A stretch of DNA of 64,000 nucleotides from Oscillospiraceae bacterium MB08-C2-2 (GCA_035621215.1 CP141729.1:704944-768943), one strand, 5' to 3'. Counted from the first letter of the stretch, positions 52,341 through 61,551 are shown. The notes: generated by a model from the letters alone, not told the origin. Numbers and translations are program-made.

Positions 52341-52378
52341 CAGATACCCGCTCTTAAAAGGGCGGGTATCTGTATTTA
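52341..52378 (+). terminator. Hairpin terminator after secF
   Basis: CAGATACCCGC / GCGGGTATCTG, 10-nt loop, followed by a T/A-rich stretch. The rest of the 52335-52644 gap is AT-rich; it also holds a CCAGCC / GGCTGG inverted repeat near 52526-52557, of unclear meaning, but no gene. Confidence 0.6.
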
Positions 52379-52644
52379 TATGGGAGAACATAATATATAT
52401 AATGTTTATTAAGATTAAATCTATGTGCTTTTTGGAGCGCAATATTTAACACAGAAAAGCTCTGGCCTTCTTCTCATTTTTTAATTGTTTGAGCCGATAT
52501 CGATTTGAAGTGAAATGCTTCCAGCCCGTAAGCACCTGCTTAGAAGAGGCTGGTTCTAATAAGTTTTCTGCACATTTACAGCATCCGGCCCTATGCCTTG
52601 CTTCTGCGAAATGTGTCACACCATAATAAAGATAGGAAAATACA

Positions 52645-54762
52645 ATGAAGATTAAAGATTCCACTCGTTCCAAACTGCTTGCAATTTTCAAAGCTCCCAG
52701 AAAAGATCCCATGACCTACAAAGAGCTTTATAAAAAAGCAGGCATTACCAAAGCCAATAAAACAGAGTATCTTGCCGCTCTTCAAACCCTCAAGGATGAA
52801 GGTAAGCTGATAGAAGAAAACGGCATGCTGAATTCTTCTGCCGGAATGGGCCTTGTAACCGCTGATATGGTCAAGGTAAACGCAACCTTTGGCTTTGCCC
52901 ATGTTCCGGAACAGAATGGGGATGTGTTCATTCCCGGCCGCTATTTAAAGCAGGCGCTCCCCGGTGATAAGGTGCTGATCCGGGTAAGCCGTGGGCGTGG
53001 CGATCTGCCGGAGGGGCAGGTTGTGCGCATTTTGGAGGAAGCACAGCCTCTTTTCACCGGTATTGTGATCCTCACCGAAAAGGAATGCCAGATTCAGCCG
53101 GATAGCTATCTGCGCTTCCCTATTCCTCTGAGCCGAAAAAAGCTGGCAGGTGCCAAGCACGGCGACAAGGTGCTGGCTTATATAATCAGCCGGGGTGATG
53201 AGCGCCGCCAGCCCCTTGCGCAGATTAAGGAAAGCTTTGGCTCCGCTGAGCTGGCTAAAAACTGCTGTGCTTCTATTTTAGCAGCCAACGATATTATCCC
53301 TCCTTTTTCCCAGCCGGTGCTGGACGAAGCCAAAACTGTATCCGATAATGGGATACATCCCAAGGAGGCGGCCGCCCGTCTGGATTTGCGGGAGGAGCTT
53401 ATCTTTACCATTGACGGTGCCGATACCAAGGACATTGATGATGCCATTAGCCTGAAAAAGCTGCCCGATGGCGGCTGGGAGCTGGGTGTTCACATCGCCG
53501 ATGTCAGCTGGTATGTAACCCCCGGCAGCGCTTTGGATGCAGAGGCTTTCCGCCGGGGAACCTCAGTATATTATGCTGATTCAGTGGTTCCCATGCTGCC
53601 GCCGGAGCTTTCCAACGGCATCTGCTCTCTCAACCCCAAGGAAGATCGGCTTGCTTTTTCTGCACTGATGACCCTCAATGCCACCGGTCATATGACTGGT
53701 TATCGCTTTGAGAAAACATTGATCCGCTCTTGCATCAAGGGTGTTTACAGCGAAATCAACGCTTTGCTGGATAACAGCGCTTCACCGGAGATTGAGGAAA
53801 AATACAAGCCGGTTCTGCACATTCTGCCGGATATGAAGGCCCTTGCCGCCATGCTTATGGATAACCGCTACAAGAGAGGCTCTATGGAGATCGAATCCAC
53901 CGAAAGCAAGATCAAGGTGGATGAGGAGGGGCGTGCAGTTGAAATCTCTGCTCGTCAGCGAGGCTTTAGTGAGGGCATGATTGAAGAGTTTATGCTGGTA
54001 GCCAATGAGGCCGCCGCAACTCTGGCTTTGAGTAAAGGTCTCCCTTTTATTTTCCGAGTTCATGAGCATCCTGCCGCAGAACGGCTTCAAAGCCTTTATG
54101 AAACATTGGCTTCGCTGAATGTCGATGCAGGCAAGCCCAAAACCAAGGTAACAGCGCAGGATCTTTTGGATATTCTGGGTTTGGTGAAGGGTACTAACCT
54201 TTCTCGGGTAGTGAACACCATGGTTTTGCGTTCTATGGCAAAAGCAAAATACAGCGAAATCAATCTGGGGCATTTTGGGTTGGTGCTGAAAAACTACACC
54301 CACTTCACCTCCCCTATTCGCCGGTATCCCGACCTGTGTATTCACCGGATTCTTTCCGCTTATGTCACCGGTATGAAAATGGAAAACATCCACAAGCGGT
54401 ATGACGATTTTGTGGGACAGGCGTCGGCACGCTCTACCGAACGTGAGATTGGTGCCATGCAGGCCGAGCGCAAGTGTGAGGATTGCTACAAGGCAGAGTT
54501 TATGCGTCCCTTTTTGGGGGAAACCGTGGAAGGAATTGTTTCTTCCATTGCCCCTCATGGTATGTATGTGGAGCTGCCCAACACCGTTGAGGGCATGATC
54601 GCTCTACGTGGGCTGGCGGGAGAATGGGAGGCCATCGGCAATGTTGCCTTGACTGACAAGCTCACCGGACGGCGTTTTCAGGTGGGAGACAGCCTTAAAG
54701 TGTTGGTGGCCGGTGTGGATGTTTCCGCCGGGCAGATCGATTTTCAGCTTACCGAAAATTAA
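52645..54762 (+). CDS. rnr: Ribonuclease R
   Basis: 705-residue 3'-5' exoribonuclease. N-terminal winged helix (MTYKELYKKAGITKANKTEY), cold-shock domains (GFAHVPEQNGDVFIPGRYL), RNB catalytic domain with TIDGADTKDIDDAISLKK (metal-binding Asp cluster) and HFTSPIRRYPDLCIHRIL, and a C-terminal S1 domain (VEGIVSSIAPHGMYVELPNT). No basic C-terminal tail. Complete; single gene with its own terminator. Confidence 0.96.
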   Translation: MKIKDSTRSKLLAIFKAPRKDPMTYKELYKKAGITKANKTEYLAALQTLKDEGKLIEENGMLNSSAGMGLVTADMVKVNATFGFAHVPEQNGDVFIPGRYLKQALPGDKVLIRVSRGRGDLPEGQVVRILEEAQPLFTGIVILTEKECQIQPDSYLRFPIPLSRKKLAGAKHGDKVLAYIISRGDERRQPLAQIKESFGSAELAKNCCASILAANDIIPPFSQPVLDEAKTVSDNGIHPKEAAARLDLREELIFTIDGADTKDIDDAISLKKLPDGGWELGVHIADVSWYVTPGSALDAEAFRRGTSVYYADSVVPMLPPELSNGICSLNPKEDRLAFSALMTLNATGHMTGYRFEKTLIRSCIKGVYSEINALLDNSASPEIEEKYKPVLHILPDMKALAAMLMDNRYKRGSMEIESTESKIKVDEEGRAVEISARQRGFSEGMIEEFMLVANEAAATLALSKGLPFIFRVHEHPAAERLQSLYETLASLNVDAGKPKTKVTAQDLLDILGLVKGTNLSRVVNTMVLRSMAKAKYSEINLGHFGLVLKNYTHFTSPIRRYPDLCIHRILSAYVTGMKMENIHKRYDDFVGQASARSTEREIGAMQAERKCEDCYKAEFMRPFLGETVEGIVSSIAPHGMYVELPNTVEGMIALRGLAGEWEAIGNVALTDKLTGRRFQVGDSLKVLVAGVDVSAGQIDFQLTEN

Positions 54763-54772
54763 AACAAGATAA

Positions 54773-54817
54773 AAAAGCACTTCCTGTGAACTATATGTTC
54801 ACAGGAAGCGCTTTTTT
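54773..54817. terminator. Strong bidirectional terminator between rnr and uxuA
   Basis: Stem AAAAGCACTTCCTGTGAAC / GTTCACAGGAAGCGCTTTTTT with a 5-nt loop; A-run on one side and T-run on the other, between convergent genes. Confidence 0.9.
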
Positions 54818-54832
54818 GGTTAGCTATGCTTT

Positions 54833-55900
54833 CTATTTAGACATCTTTGCAATGGCTTCCCACAAGCCGCACAAATAAGCGGCTCCAATGGCCCGGTCAT
54901 ACAGGCCATATCCCGGCATAGAAACCTCACCCCAGATCGCACGGCCGTGATCTGGGCGTATTGGGCCGTCAAATCCAGTGTCATAGAGCGCCTTTATAAT
55001 CTCAAACATATCCAGTGAACCATCGCTGGATAGATGAGCGGCCTCCTCAAAGCTCTGCTCCCCGTTATACTTGACATTCCGCACATGGGCAAAAGCAATT
55101 CGGCCCTTCACCGAGCGGATGATGGCAGGAATATTATTTTGCGGGCTGGAACCAAGAGAGCCTGTACATAGAGTCAGGCAGTTGTAGGGTGAATCCACCG
55201 CATCCAGAATGTTTTTGAGCTTTTCTCCGCTGGTGGCAATACGAGGCAAACCAAATACAGGCCATGCCGGGTCATCCGAATGCAGAGCCATCCGAATTTT
55301 ATATTTTTCGCAGACTGGCATGATGCGGCCAAGAAAATAGACCAGATTATCGAAAAGCTTTTGTTCATCCACATCCTTGTAAAGCTCAAAAAGCTGTTTG
55401 ACCTGCGCCATTCTTTCGGGTTCCCAGCCCGGTAGGGCAAATCCGTTGGATTGCCCATCCATGGAGGCAAACATCTCCTCCGGCTTTATTTTGCTCACCT
55501 GCTGCTGGTCATAAGCCATAACGGTGGCGCCATCCGGGCGGACTTTAGCCAGATCCGAACGGGTCCAGTCAAACACCGGCATAAAGTTATAGCATACCAG
55601 ATCAATGCCTTCCTCCCCTAAATGGGTGAGGGTCTGAATGTAGTTTTCAATGTATTGCTCCCGATCCGGTGTGCCCACCTTAATGGCATCGTGAATGTTT
55701 ACACTCTCAATGCCCTTGATCACCAGCCCGGCTTCTTCAACCTCTTTTTTAAGGGCTGAAATAGCCTCCCGGCTCCAAACCTGCCCAGGGGCGGTATCAT
55801 AAAGTGTGGTAATAACACCGGTTACTCCGGGAATTTGCCGAATCTGCTCCAGCGTGACGGTATCAAAGCGGCTCCCAAACCAGCGCAAGGTCATATCCAT
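54833..55900 (-). CDS. uxuA: Mannonate dehydratase
   Basis: 355-residue UxuA, a TIM-barrel enzyme that dehydrates D-mannonate to 2-keto-3-deoxy-D-gluconate. MTLRWFGSRFDTVTLEQIRQ, GIESVNIHDAIKVG, YNFMPVFDWTRSDL, LCTGSLGSSPQNN and GPIRPDHGRAIWGE are typical. Third gene of a three-gene operon. The downstream enzymes (KdgK, KdgA) and uronate isomerase are not in the window. Confidence 0.95.
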   Translation of the reverse strand: MDMTLRWFGSRFDTVTLEQIRQIPGVTGVITTLYDTAPGQVWSREAISALKKEVEEAGLVIKGIESVNIHDAIKVGTPDREQYIENYIQTLTHLGEEGIDLVCYNFMPVFDWTRSDLAKVRPDGATVMAYDQQQVSKIKPEEMFASMDGQSNGFALPGWEPERMAQVKQLFELYKDVDEQKLFDNLVYFLGRIMPVCEKYKIRMALHSDDPAWPVFGLPRIATSGEKLKNILDAVDSPYNCLTLCTGSLGSSPQNNIPAIIRSVKGRIAFAHVRNVKYNGEQSFEEAAHLSSDGSLDMFEIIKALYDTGFDGPIRPDHGRAIWGEVSMPGYGLYDRAIGAAYLCGLWEAIAKMSK

Positions 55901-55928
55901 AAATTGTTGTTTCCTTTCTTCTTATAAG

Positions 55929-56954
55929 CTATTCTTCAAAGAGAATGACCATCTTTTTCATATCGGCCGGAGGATTTTTCATATTATCGAAAACTTGCCC
56001 AACCTCACTTAAGGGAATATAATGGCTCACCATTCCCTCCAAAGTATACATTCCTTTTTCCATTTTTTCAATGGTGGGCCCAAACTGCCCGCTGGACATA
56101 CGGGTTCCGATAATAGAAAGCTCCCGGACATTGATCATGGCCTGCGAGATTTTCTCAGGCTCGGTGGAAAAGCCCAGCGGCACAATACGTGCCCCATTGG
56201 TAGGAATGCCGGGTTGAAGGAGCAGAGACAAAGAGCCGGGGAAACAAGCACAGTCGAAAATAACATCCACACCTGTGCCGCCGGTTATTTTTTGGATGGC
56301 TTCTGCTAGATTTTCTTCCCGAGAATTCACGATGTAGTCTGCACCATAGGTTTTGGCTCTTTCCAAAGAGCTTGTGTTTACATCGGCACAGACTACCCGG
56401 CAGCCCATTTGTTTGCAGGTTTGCAGAACCACTGCACCAATACTGCCGCTGCCAAAAACCAGCACCATTTCACCGGGCTGAATTTGCGCTCTCTTGGTGC
56501 AGTGCCCGCCAATGGCAAAGGGCTCTACCAAGCAGGCATCCCGGAAAGGGATTTCCTTACTGATGCGATAAACATCCTGCTCAGGCACAATAAAATACTC
56601 CCGCCAGCCGCCATCGGCAGCGGCACCCCTTGCTTTGACCTCCCGGCAAATGTTCCGTCTGCCATTTCGGCACTGAGGGCAATGGCCGCAGGCTACAACC
56701 AAATCCACCACCACATGGTCACCAGCCGCAACCCGGCTGACACCTTCCCCGGTTTGGGCGATAATACCGGCATTTTCGTGCCCGGGGATACGTGGGTAAA
56801 CTGCATTGGGGTTTTCTCCCAAAAAGAGATGAATATCAGAACCGCACACACTGGCGGCTTTCATTTGAACCAAAACCTCCCCCTTCCCCGGCTGGGGGAT
56901 ATTCGTTTCCTGTATTTCATATTGGAGAGGCGCCGTTATTACAATCTGTTTCAT
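55929..56954 (-). CDS. Zinc-dependent medium-chain dehydrogenase (sugar-acid type)
   Basis: 341-residue MDR enzyme. Catalytic zinc ligands: AASVCGSDIH (Cys) and GHENAG (His-Glu); structural zinc CGHCPQCRNGRRNIC (four Cys); NAD motif VLVFGSGSIGAV. The family includes sorbitol, L-threonine, L-gulonate 5- and L-galactonate dehydrogenases (RspB, YjjN types). Beside uxuA, oxidation or reduction of a hexonate such as L-gulonate or mannonate is the likely role (inference from context). Confidence 0.88.
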   Translation of the reverse strand: MKQIVITAPLQYEIQETNIPQPGKGEVLVQMKAASVCGSDIHLFLGENPNAVYPRIPGHENAGIIAQTGEGVSRVAAGDHVVVDLVVACGHCPQCRNGRRNICREVKARGAAADGGWREYFIVPEQDVYRISKEIPFRDACLVEPFAIGGHCTKRAQIQPGEMVLVFGSGSIGAVVLQTCKQMGCRVVCADVNTSSLERAKTYGADYIVNSREENLAEAIQKITGGTGVDVIFDCACFPGSLSLLLQPGIPTNGARIVPLGFSTEPEKISQAMINVRELSIIGTRMSSGQFGPTIEKMEKGMYTLEGMVSHYIPLSEVGQVFDNMKNPPADMKKMVILFEE

Positions 56955-56980
56955 AAGAACCGCCCTTCTTTTCTATTTGA

Positions 56981-57985
56981 TTAAAGGGCTTTAATTTCAG
57001 CCCAGACAGTATCGTCTACAAAAACGCCCTTCTCGGTGTTTTCAGCTCGGTATAAAACATAATCCTCACCGGGATACCATATCTCACGGGTGTTTTCATC
57101 TACCTCAGAGCTTTTGATATAAGCCTTGGCTTTCTCAATGGTTTCGTAAATGTGCTCCTTAACCATCAGCTTTTCGGGATCGATAACAATGAAGATTTGG
57201 GAGGCACCGCCACAGCTCCCCTTTCCAATTGTATCGATATCCGCCGCACCCATTCCATCGGAAAGCACAGCCCCCAGAATGTCCAGCATAAAGGCAAAGG
57301 AAGAACCCTTCCAGTAGCCCATGGGCAGAATCCGCATGCTTTCTTCGATGGCACCGGGATCATCGGTGAGAACACCTTCTTTATCAAACCCGCCCGGGAA
57401 GGGAAGTTTTTTGTCTGCAAGCCGGGTAACCTGCAGCTTGCCATAAGCATATTGGCTCATGGCCATATCAATCATGACAGGGTCTTCCCTGCCCGGAGCC
57501 GCCATTACAAAAGGATTGTTGCCAAGACGGCCCTCTGTTCCACCCCATGGGGGCATGCAGGATTCAGTATTTGTCCATGAAATCATCACATAGCCCTGAT
57601 TGGCTGCATACAGCCCATATGTACCGCCCCGCATCCAGTGGGTGGTGTTGCGCAGGCCAATCATGCCGATACCATGTATCTTGGCAAGCTCTATAGCCCG
57701 ATCGGTAGCAAATAAGGCGTTTGTAATGCCGATACCAAGATTGCCGTTGTAAACCGCCATGGCACCGAACTCTTTTTCCAGTGTAGGTCGCGCATGGATA
57801 TCAACCCATCCATCCTCAACATAACGGATAAAGCGGGCAACCCGGTTTGTTCCATGGGAATAGATGCCATCCCGGCTGGATTCGGTGTGAATGCGGGCAC
57901 ATGTTTCCGCTTTTTCAGCATCCATGCCATATTTAAGAAATACTTCCTTAATCTCATTTTTCATCTGCTCAAAAGGGATTCTCAT
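56981..57985 (-). CDS. Ldh family oxidoreductase (YiaK-like 2,3-diketo-L-gulonate reductase)
   Basis: 334 residues of the malate/L-lactate/ureidoglycolate dehydrogenase (Ldh_2) family, NAD(P)H-dependent and unrelated to classical LDH. Strong likeness to E. coli YiaK through SRDGIYSHGTNRVARFI, GIGMIGLRNTTHWMRGG, MPPWGGTEGRLGNNPFV and ILPMGYWKGSSFAFMLDIL. Substrate may be 2,3-diketo-L-gulonate or a related keto-acid. First gene of the operon; its promoter and a probable operator lie just upstream. Confidence 0.9.
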   Translation of the reverse strand: MRIPFEQMKNEIKEVFLKYGMDAEKAETCARIHTESSRDGIYSHGTNRVARFIRYVEDGWVDIHARPTLEKEFGAMAVYNGNLGIGITNALFATDRAIELAKIHGIGMIGLRNTTHWMRGGTYGLYAANQGYVMISWTNTESCMPPWGGTEGRLGNNPFVMAAPGREDPVMIDMAMSQYAYGKLQVTRLADKKLPFPGGFDKEGVLTDDPGAIEESMRILPMGYWKGSSFAFMLDILGAVLSDGMGAADIDTIGKGSCGGASQIFIVIDPEKLMVKEHIYETIEKAKAYIKSSEVDENTREIWYPGEDYVLYRAENTEKGVFVDDTVWAEIKAL

Positions 57986-58029
57986 GCTGTCACCACTTTC
58001 TTCGATTTTCCAGTTAGAAGGAGGCTGTC

Positions 58030-58039
58030 ATACTAGCAT
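58030..58039. promoter_or_regulatory. Candidate operator 1 (ATACTAGCAT) of the sugar-acid operon
   Basis: ATACTAGCAT matches ATRCTAGYAT. It lies 6 bp downstream of the minus-strand -10 box, on the expected start point of the yiaK-like operon, where a repressor would block initiation. Confidence 0.55.
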
Positions 58040-58045
58040 GCCACA

Positions 58046-58074
58046 ATAGTAGCATTCACGATGTGTCTTGTCAA
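58046..58074 (-). promoter_or_regulatory. Promoter of the yiaK-like/ADH/uxuA operon
   Basis: Minus strand TTGACA (58069-58074), 17-bp spacer, TACTAT (58046-58051). Confidence 0.7.
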
Positions 58075-58178
58075 TAAAAATTGCCCCTGCGCAAACAAAA
58101 CTTATATTGCATATTTTGTAGGTTCATACAAATAACGTAGGCAATCCTGTTTCTATGGAGATTTGGGCGCAAATATAC

Positions 58179-58207
58179 TTGTAAAAGCACAACTAACATG
58201 CTAGTAT
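58179..58207 (+). promoter_or_regulatory. Promoter of the gntR-family gene, overlapped by operator 2
   Basis: TTGTAA (58179-58184), 17-bp spacer, TAGTAT (58202-58207). The -10 is the right half of ATGCTAGTAT (58198-58207), the reverse complement of operator 1, so the regulator could shut its own promoter. Confidence 0.6.
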
Positions 58208-58271
58208 ATTGTAGCTGTTCCAAAAGAATCAAGGGAACAGATGCCATCTAATTGCTGTAAGGAGAATGGTT

Positions 58272-59015
58272 ATGGTAATCCGAACTCAAAATCTTTCCGA
58301 ATCAGCCAGTGACTATGCTTATTGGATTTTGCATACCAATATTATTCAGATGCTGCTTCCTCCCGGCACGGTAATCAGCCCTGCGGAGCTGGCGGGAGAG
58401 CTGAAGATTAGCCGCACCCCTATCCAGTCCGCCTGTGCCCGCTTGGCGGCGGAAGGGCTGCTGACCATTGTGCCTCAAAAGGGTTCCTATGTGTCTATTA
58501 TCAATTTGCAGCGTGTTTATGAATCTGTATATATGCGCAGCCTTTTGGATCAGGCTGCGGCACGGCTTCTCTGTGCCAGCTCCCAGCAAGAAGAACTTTT
58601 TCTGGCCTTACAGGCCAATCTGCATCAGCAGGAATTTATTCTGGAAAACAATCTGCAGGCGGATATGTTTGAACTGGATAACCAATTTCACAGCATTCTA
58701 TACCAATGGTGCGAGATGGATAATATCCGAAAAGCCATTGTGGGAATATCCGCAGATCAGAATCGGGTTCGCTATATGAAGCTGAAATCCAAGATTCGTC
58801 TTGGAGAGACTATATCCGAGCATAAAGAAATTTTTTATGCTATCAAGCAGCGTGACAGCGAGTCGGCCGCCCGCCTGAGCCATGAGCATGTAGCAAAATT
58901 TGGAGAAGATATCGCCCGTGTTTATTATCAGAATCCTTCCTATTTTTCCCATTGGGAAGAGAATCTGCCCAATCGTTTTGCATCCAAGCAAGCAACCTTT
59001 TATATTCCTCTATGA
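58272..59015 (+). CDS. GntR-family transcriptional regulator (FadR/FCD subfamily)
   Basis: 247 residues. N-terminal winged helix (PAELAGELKISRTPIQSACA, RLAAEGLLTIVPQKGSYV) and C-terminal all-helical FCD ligand domain (VYMRSLLDQAAARLL, DNQFHSILYQ with D..H, SEHKEIFYAIKQRD and LSHEHV giving the metal-binding His set). Such regulators usually bind sugar acids. The second ATG (58272) has AAGGAG at a good distance; the first (58266) is too close. Divergent from the uxuA operon, its probable target. Confidence 0.9.
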   Translation: MVIRTQNLSESASDYAYWILHTNIIQMLLPPGTVISPAELAGELKISRTPIQSACARLAAEGLLTIVPQKGSYVSIINLQRVYESVYMRSLLDQAAARLLCASSQQEELFLALQANLHQQEFILENNLQADMFELDNQFHSILYQWCEMDNIRKAIVGISADQNRVRYMKLKSKIRLGETISEHKEIFYAIKQRDSESAARLSHEHVAKFGEDIARVYYQNPSYFSHWEENLPNRFASKQATFYIPL

Positions 59016-59152
59016 GGTAATCAAAGATTTCCAGTGACTCATGAGCACGTTGAATTTCCAGAAAATTGCTTAGCAGTGATACGGGGCTTTGCCCCTCAGG
59101 ATGTTTCGCATTTTGTGTAGTTGATATATTGTATACCAAATGAGTTTACGAT

Positions 59153-59206
59153 AAAAATGCCGTAAAGCAACCAGCCGGATTCCGGTCATTGCTTTACGGC
59201 ATTTTT
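59153..59206. terminator. Bidirectional terminator between gntR-family gene and nrdR
   Basis: 18-bp stem AAAAATGCCGTAAAGCAA / TTGCTTTACGGCATTTTT, 18-nt loop with an inner CCGG/CCGG stem. Confidence 0.85.
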
Positions 59207-59229
59207 ATTCTGTTATGCAAAGAAAGCGT

Positions 59230-59694
59230 TTATTCGCCTTTTTTAGATGCCTGAATCAACTTTAGCTCATCCATAAAGGAGTCGATGTCCCGGAATTGCC
59301 TGTATACCGAAACAAAACGGATATAAGCCACCTCATCAATGCCTCGCAGGCTTTCCATTACAAGCTCCCCAATCTGGGTGGACTTAACCTCCCGATCCAA
59401 GGAATTTTGAATGGAATTCTGGATGTGATCCACGACCCCTTCCATTGTTTCAATGGAAACCGGACGCTTTTCGCAGGCGCGCAGCAACCCACTCAGCAGC
59501 TTGCCGCGATCAAAAGGCTCCCGCGATTTATCTCTTTTGACTACCATTACAGGCGTTGTTTCAATAATCTCATAGGTGGTAAAGCGCTTTTCACAGCTCA
59601 GACATTCGCGCCTGCGCCTAATTTTTTCCCCTTCATCGGTGGGTCGGGAATCCACAACCTTACTTTCCAAATGGGAACAGTAGGGACATTTCAT
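59230..59694 (-). CDS. nrdR: Transcriptional repressor NrdR
   Basis: 154-residue regulator of ribonucleotide reductase genes. N-terminal zinc ribbon CPYC...CLSC (residues 3-6 and 31-34) and an ATP-cone domain ([20 protein letters not shown]). Normal length. No nrd genes are in the window; the targets lie elsewhere. Confidence 0.96.
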   Translation of the reverse strand: MKCPYCSHLESKVVDSRPTDEGEKIRRRRECLSCEKRFTTYEIIETTPVMVVKRDKSREPFDRGKLLSGLLRACEKRPVSIETMEGVVDHIQNSIQNSLDREVKSTQIGELVMESLRGIDEVAYIRFVSVYRQFRDIDSFMDELKLIQASKKGE

Positions 59695-59728
59695 CGGGCC
59701 CCTTCCTTTCTGTCATAGACATATCCGG

Positions 59729-60004
59729 TTAGTCCAGATAATCCTCCAACACATCACCCAAATGAACCAGGGCTACCTGCGCCTTTTGGCAAAGCTCTAT
59801 AAATCTTTCTACAAAGCTTTTGTTGGTTGAAATGTCGAGGTATTCCGCCACAAGATTGCCCTCTTCATCCAGCATCTGCACTCCATATGTAGTATAATGC
59901 AAGTTATCCAAGTCGTCAATATGGGTCACGCTGAGATTATACCGAAACCCATATCCCAGGGGTTTCTCTGTGCTATAGCACATATTGTTCCCGGTCGTGA
60001 TCAA
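59729..60004 (-). CDS. DUF6514-like small protein
   Basis: 91 residues, conserved hypothetical type. The core reads YGFRYNLSVTHIDDL, then TTYGVQMLDEEGNLVAEYLD, with VERFIELCQKAQVALVHLGD and DVLEDYLD near the end; no membrane segment and no catalytic motif. I take a TTG start (60002-60004) because AGGAGG is 8 bases upstream; ATG 59984-59982 would give a shorter form. Assignment to DUF6514 is from memory of the pattern. It precedes nrdR by 34 bp and may be cotranscribed. Confidence 0.65.
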   Translation of the reverse strand: MITTGNNMCYSTEKPLGYGFRYNLSVTHIDDLDNLHYTTYGVQMLDEEGNLVAEYLDISTNKSFVERFIELCQKAQVALVHLGDVLEDYLD

Positions 60005-60396
60005 TTTAAATACCTCCTGCACACACAATAATTGTTTGAGAATAGGCTTTTATAATAATGACTGGGAATTTGGCCCGGTCAGAATTTTTTCATTACGAAA
60101 TACAGCCCGGTAAAATGCTTCCAAGCGATTGGTTCCTATTCCCAAACTGGCATCCTTTCTATTACAGCCTGCCTAAGGCAGGTATATGCCGCAACTGCAA
60201 AACAACAGTTTATAGTTACCAAATTTATCTCACGATAAATACTATACAGGAAATCCAAACAATTTGAAAACGATTTCATCATTCATAATTCGACAGAGAT
60301 CGACATTTTGTATACATAATCATTATTTATTCTGTAATAATACTACATTTTCACAACAAAGTGCATAATAGATGAAAAATTTGTCGAATGCTTTGG
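60005..60396. other. AT-rich intergenic region
   Basis: About 390 bp between two minus-strand genes. The half near 60250-60396 is very AT-rich with direct A/T runs. A 69-codon plus-strand frame (60058-60267) has no ribosome site and no family resemblance. I see no RNA gene, and no clear promoter beyond a TATTAT near 60050 on the minus strand. Confidence 0.4.
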
Positions 60397-61176
60397 CTAG
60401 ATTGACAGATGGTTGAAAAGATGTTGATAGCACTGCTTTATTTCAACAAAATCGCCGAAGTTTTCCCGATATAATTCAACTATTATTCCACCGTCGAAGC
60501 CGTTTTTGGCTACAGAATCGATAAAATTCGGCAAATCAAGTTGTCCTCTCCCCAAAAGCATACAGTCATGATTTTGGTCGTGATCGCTAATATGTATATG
60601 GCGAACTCCATCCCCCATAGCCGAGATCATATCGGGAAAGGCAACCCCACTGCGAATGCACTGCTTTAAATCCAGCACAAACCCGGCATCCGGCAGGCAC
60701 TTCTTCATTTCAGAAAAAAAGCTGGGATCATACCCGGCGCAGCGTGAGACATTTTCATGGCAAAGCTCCACACCAAAAGCTGCCGCATCCTCCATCAGGA
60801 GCTGGTACCGGGAGAAATACTTCTCTCGGGGAATTGGTGTTGTCCGGTAGTTCCCATGGAACATGACCAGCTTTGCCCCTAGTATACAAGCCGCCTGGTA
60901 GTATTTTTTGTAGAATTCACGTCCGTCTTCCAGTCTGCGGTCATATCCGGAAAAAAAAAGCATCGGCTCCAGCCCGCAGGTGAAGGGATGGACGGATAAA
61001 ACCTGTGTTCCCCCACTGTCGGCAATGCTCCGCAGCCTTTTTAGGAAAGGCTCCTCCAGCTCCGAAAAGGAATTAATAAAAACCTCGGTGGCCTTGACAG
61101 ATATATTGGCTAACTTTCGCAGAGCCGATTCAAGCTCCTGCGGATACAGGCAAGCCGTGGATACCCCAGGCAGCAT
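60397..61176 (-). CDS. Sugar phosphate isomerase/epimerase (xylose isomerase-like TIM barrel)
   Basis: 259-residue AP_endonuc_2-family TIM barrel. Metal-site candidates: MFHGNYRT (His), LCHENVSR (Glu), DLKQCIRSG (Asp), HIHISDHDQ (His, Asp) and GIIVELYREN (Glu at the end). Members include IolE/IolI, UlaE and hydroxypyruvate isomerases; substrate not inferable. The start ATG at 61174-61176 has GGTGACG-like sequence upstream. Stands alone and lies divergent from the next gene. Confidence 0.85.
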   Translation of the reverse strand: MLPGVSTACLYPQELESALRKLANISVKATEVFINSFSELEEPFLKRLRSIADSGGTQVLSVHPFTCGLEPMLFFSGYDRRLEDGREFYKKYYQAACILGAKLVMFHGNYRTTPIPREKYFSRYQLLMEDAAAFGVELCHENVSRCAGYDPSFFSEMKKCLPDAGFVLDLKQCIRSGVAFPDMISAMGDGVRHIHISDHDQNHDCMLLGRGQLDLPNFIDSVAKNGFDGGIIVELYRENFGDFVEIKQCYQHLFNHLSI

Positions 61177-61281
61177 ATTTACGTCACCCTCTCAAGATGT
61201 TGGTAACAATTCTCATTGATGCGTCATAGCTCTTATGTTAACATGATAGGCACAGAATCTCATATGAAAGGTGTGCTTTTC

Positions 61282-61551
61282 ATGTTTTTGTACCATAAGA
61301 TTTCCGGTTGGTTCAGTGACCTTCACTGGTATGCCAAATTCTCCTTCCGGTTGGGTTTCGGCGTAATGTGCTGCTATTATGCAGTCGCTTTAACCGCCTA
61401 TTTAATTACCCCGATAGCCGTTAATTATCTGGCGGCCCTGGCTATTCAGGATGGGGCTCTGGAGGCAGCACCTGCTTCTCTGGTAGTTGGAATATGCGCC
61501 GGAATCATCTGCGATGTTACATACAAGCGTTCCCAACCCAAAAGCCACTGA
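61282..61551 (+). CDS. Small membrane protein of unknown function
   Basis: 89 residues: charged/aromatic N-terminus (FLYHKISGWFSDLHWYAKF), two hydrophobic segments at about 24-46 and 64-80, and a basic tail (YKRSQPKSH). Start ATG 61282 has AAAGGTG about 9 bases upstream; an ATG 18 nt earlier lacks one. A weak TTGATG-N17-TAACAT promoter lies near 61217-61245. No family recognised. Confidence 0.6.
   Translation: MFLYHKISGWFSDLHWYAKFSFRLGFGVMCCYYAVALTAYLITPIAVNYLAALAIQDGALEAAPASLVVGICAGIICDVTYKRSQPKSH

Noticed and set aside
60058-60267. 69-codon plus-strand frame
   Set aside because: No ribosome site, no conserved pattern, and a position between two minus-strand genes.
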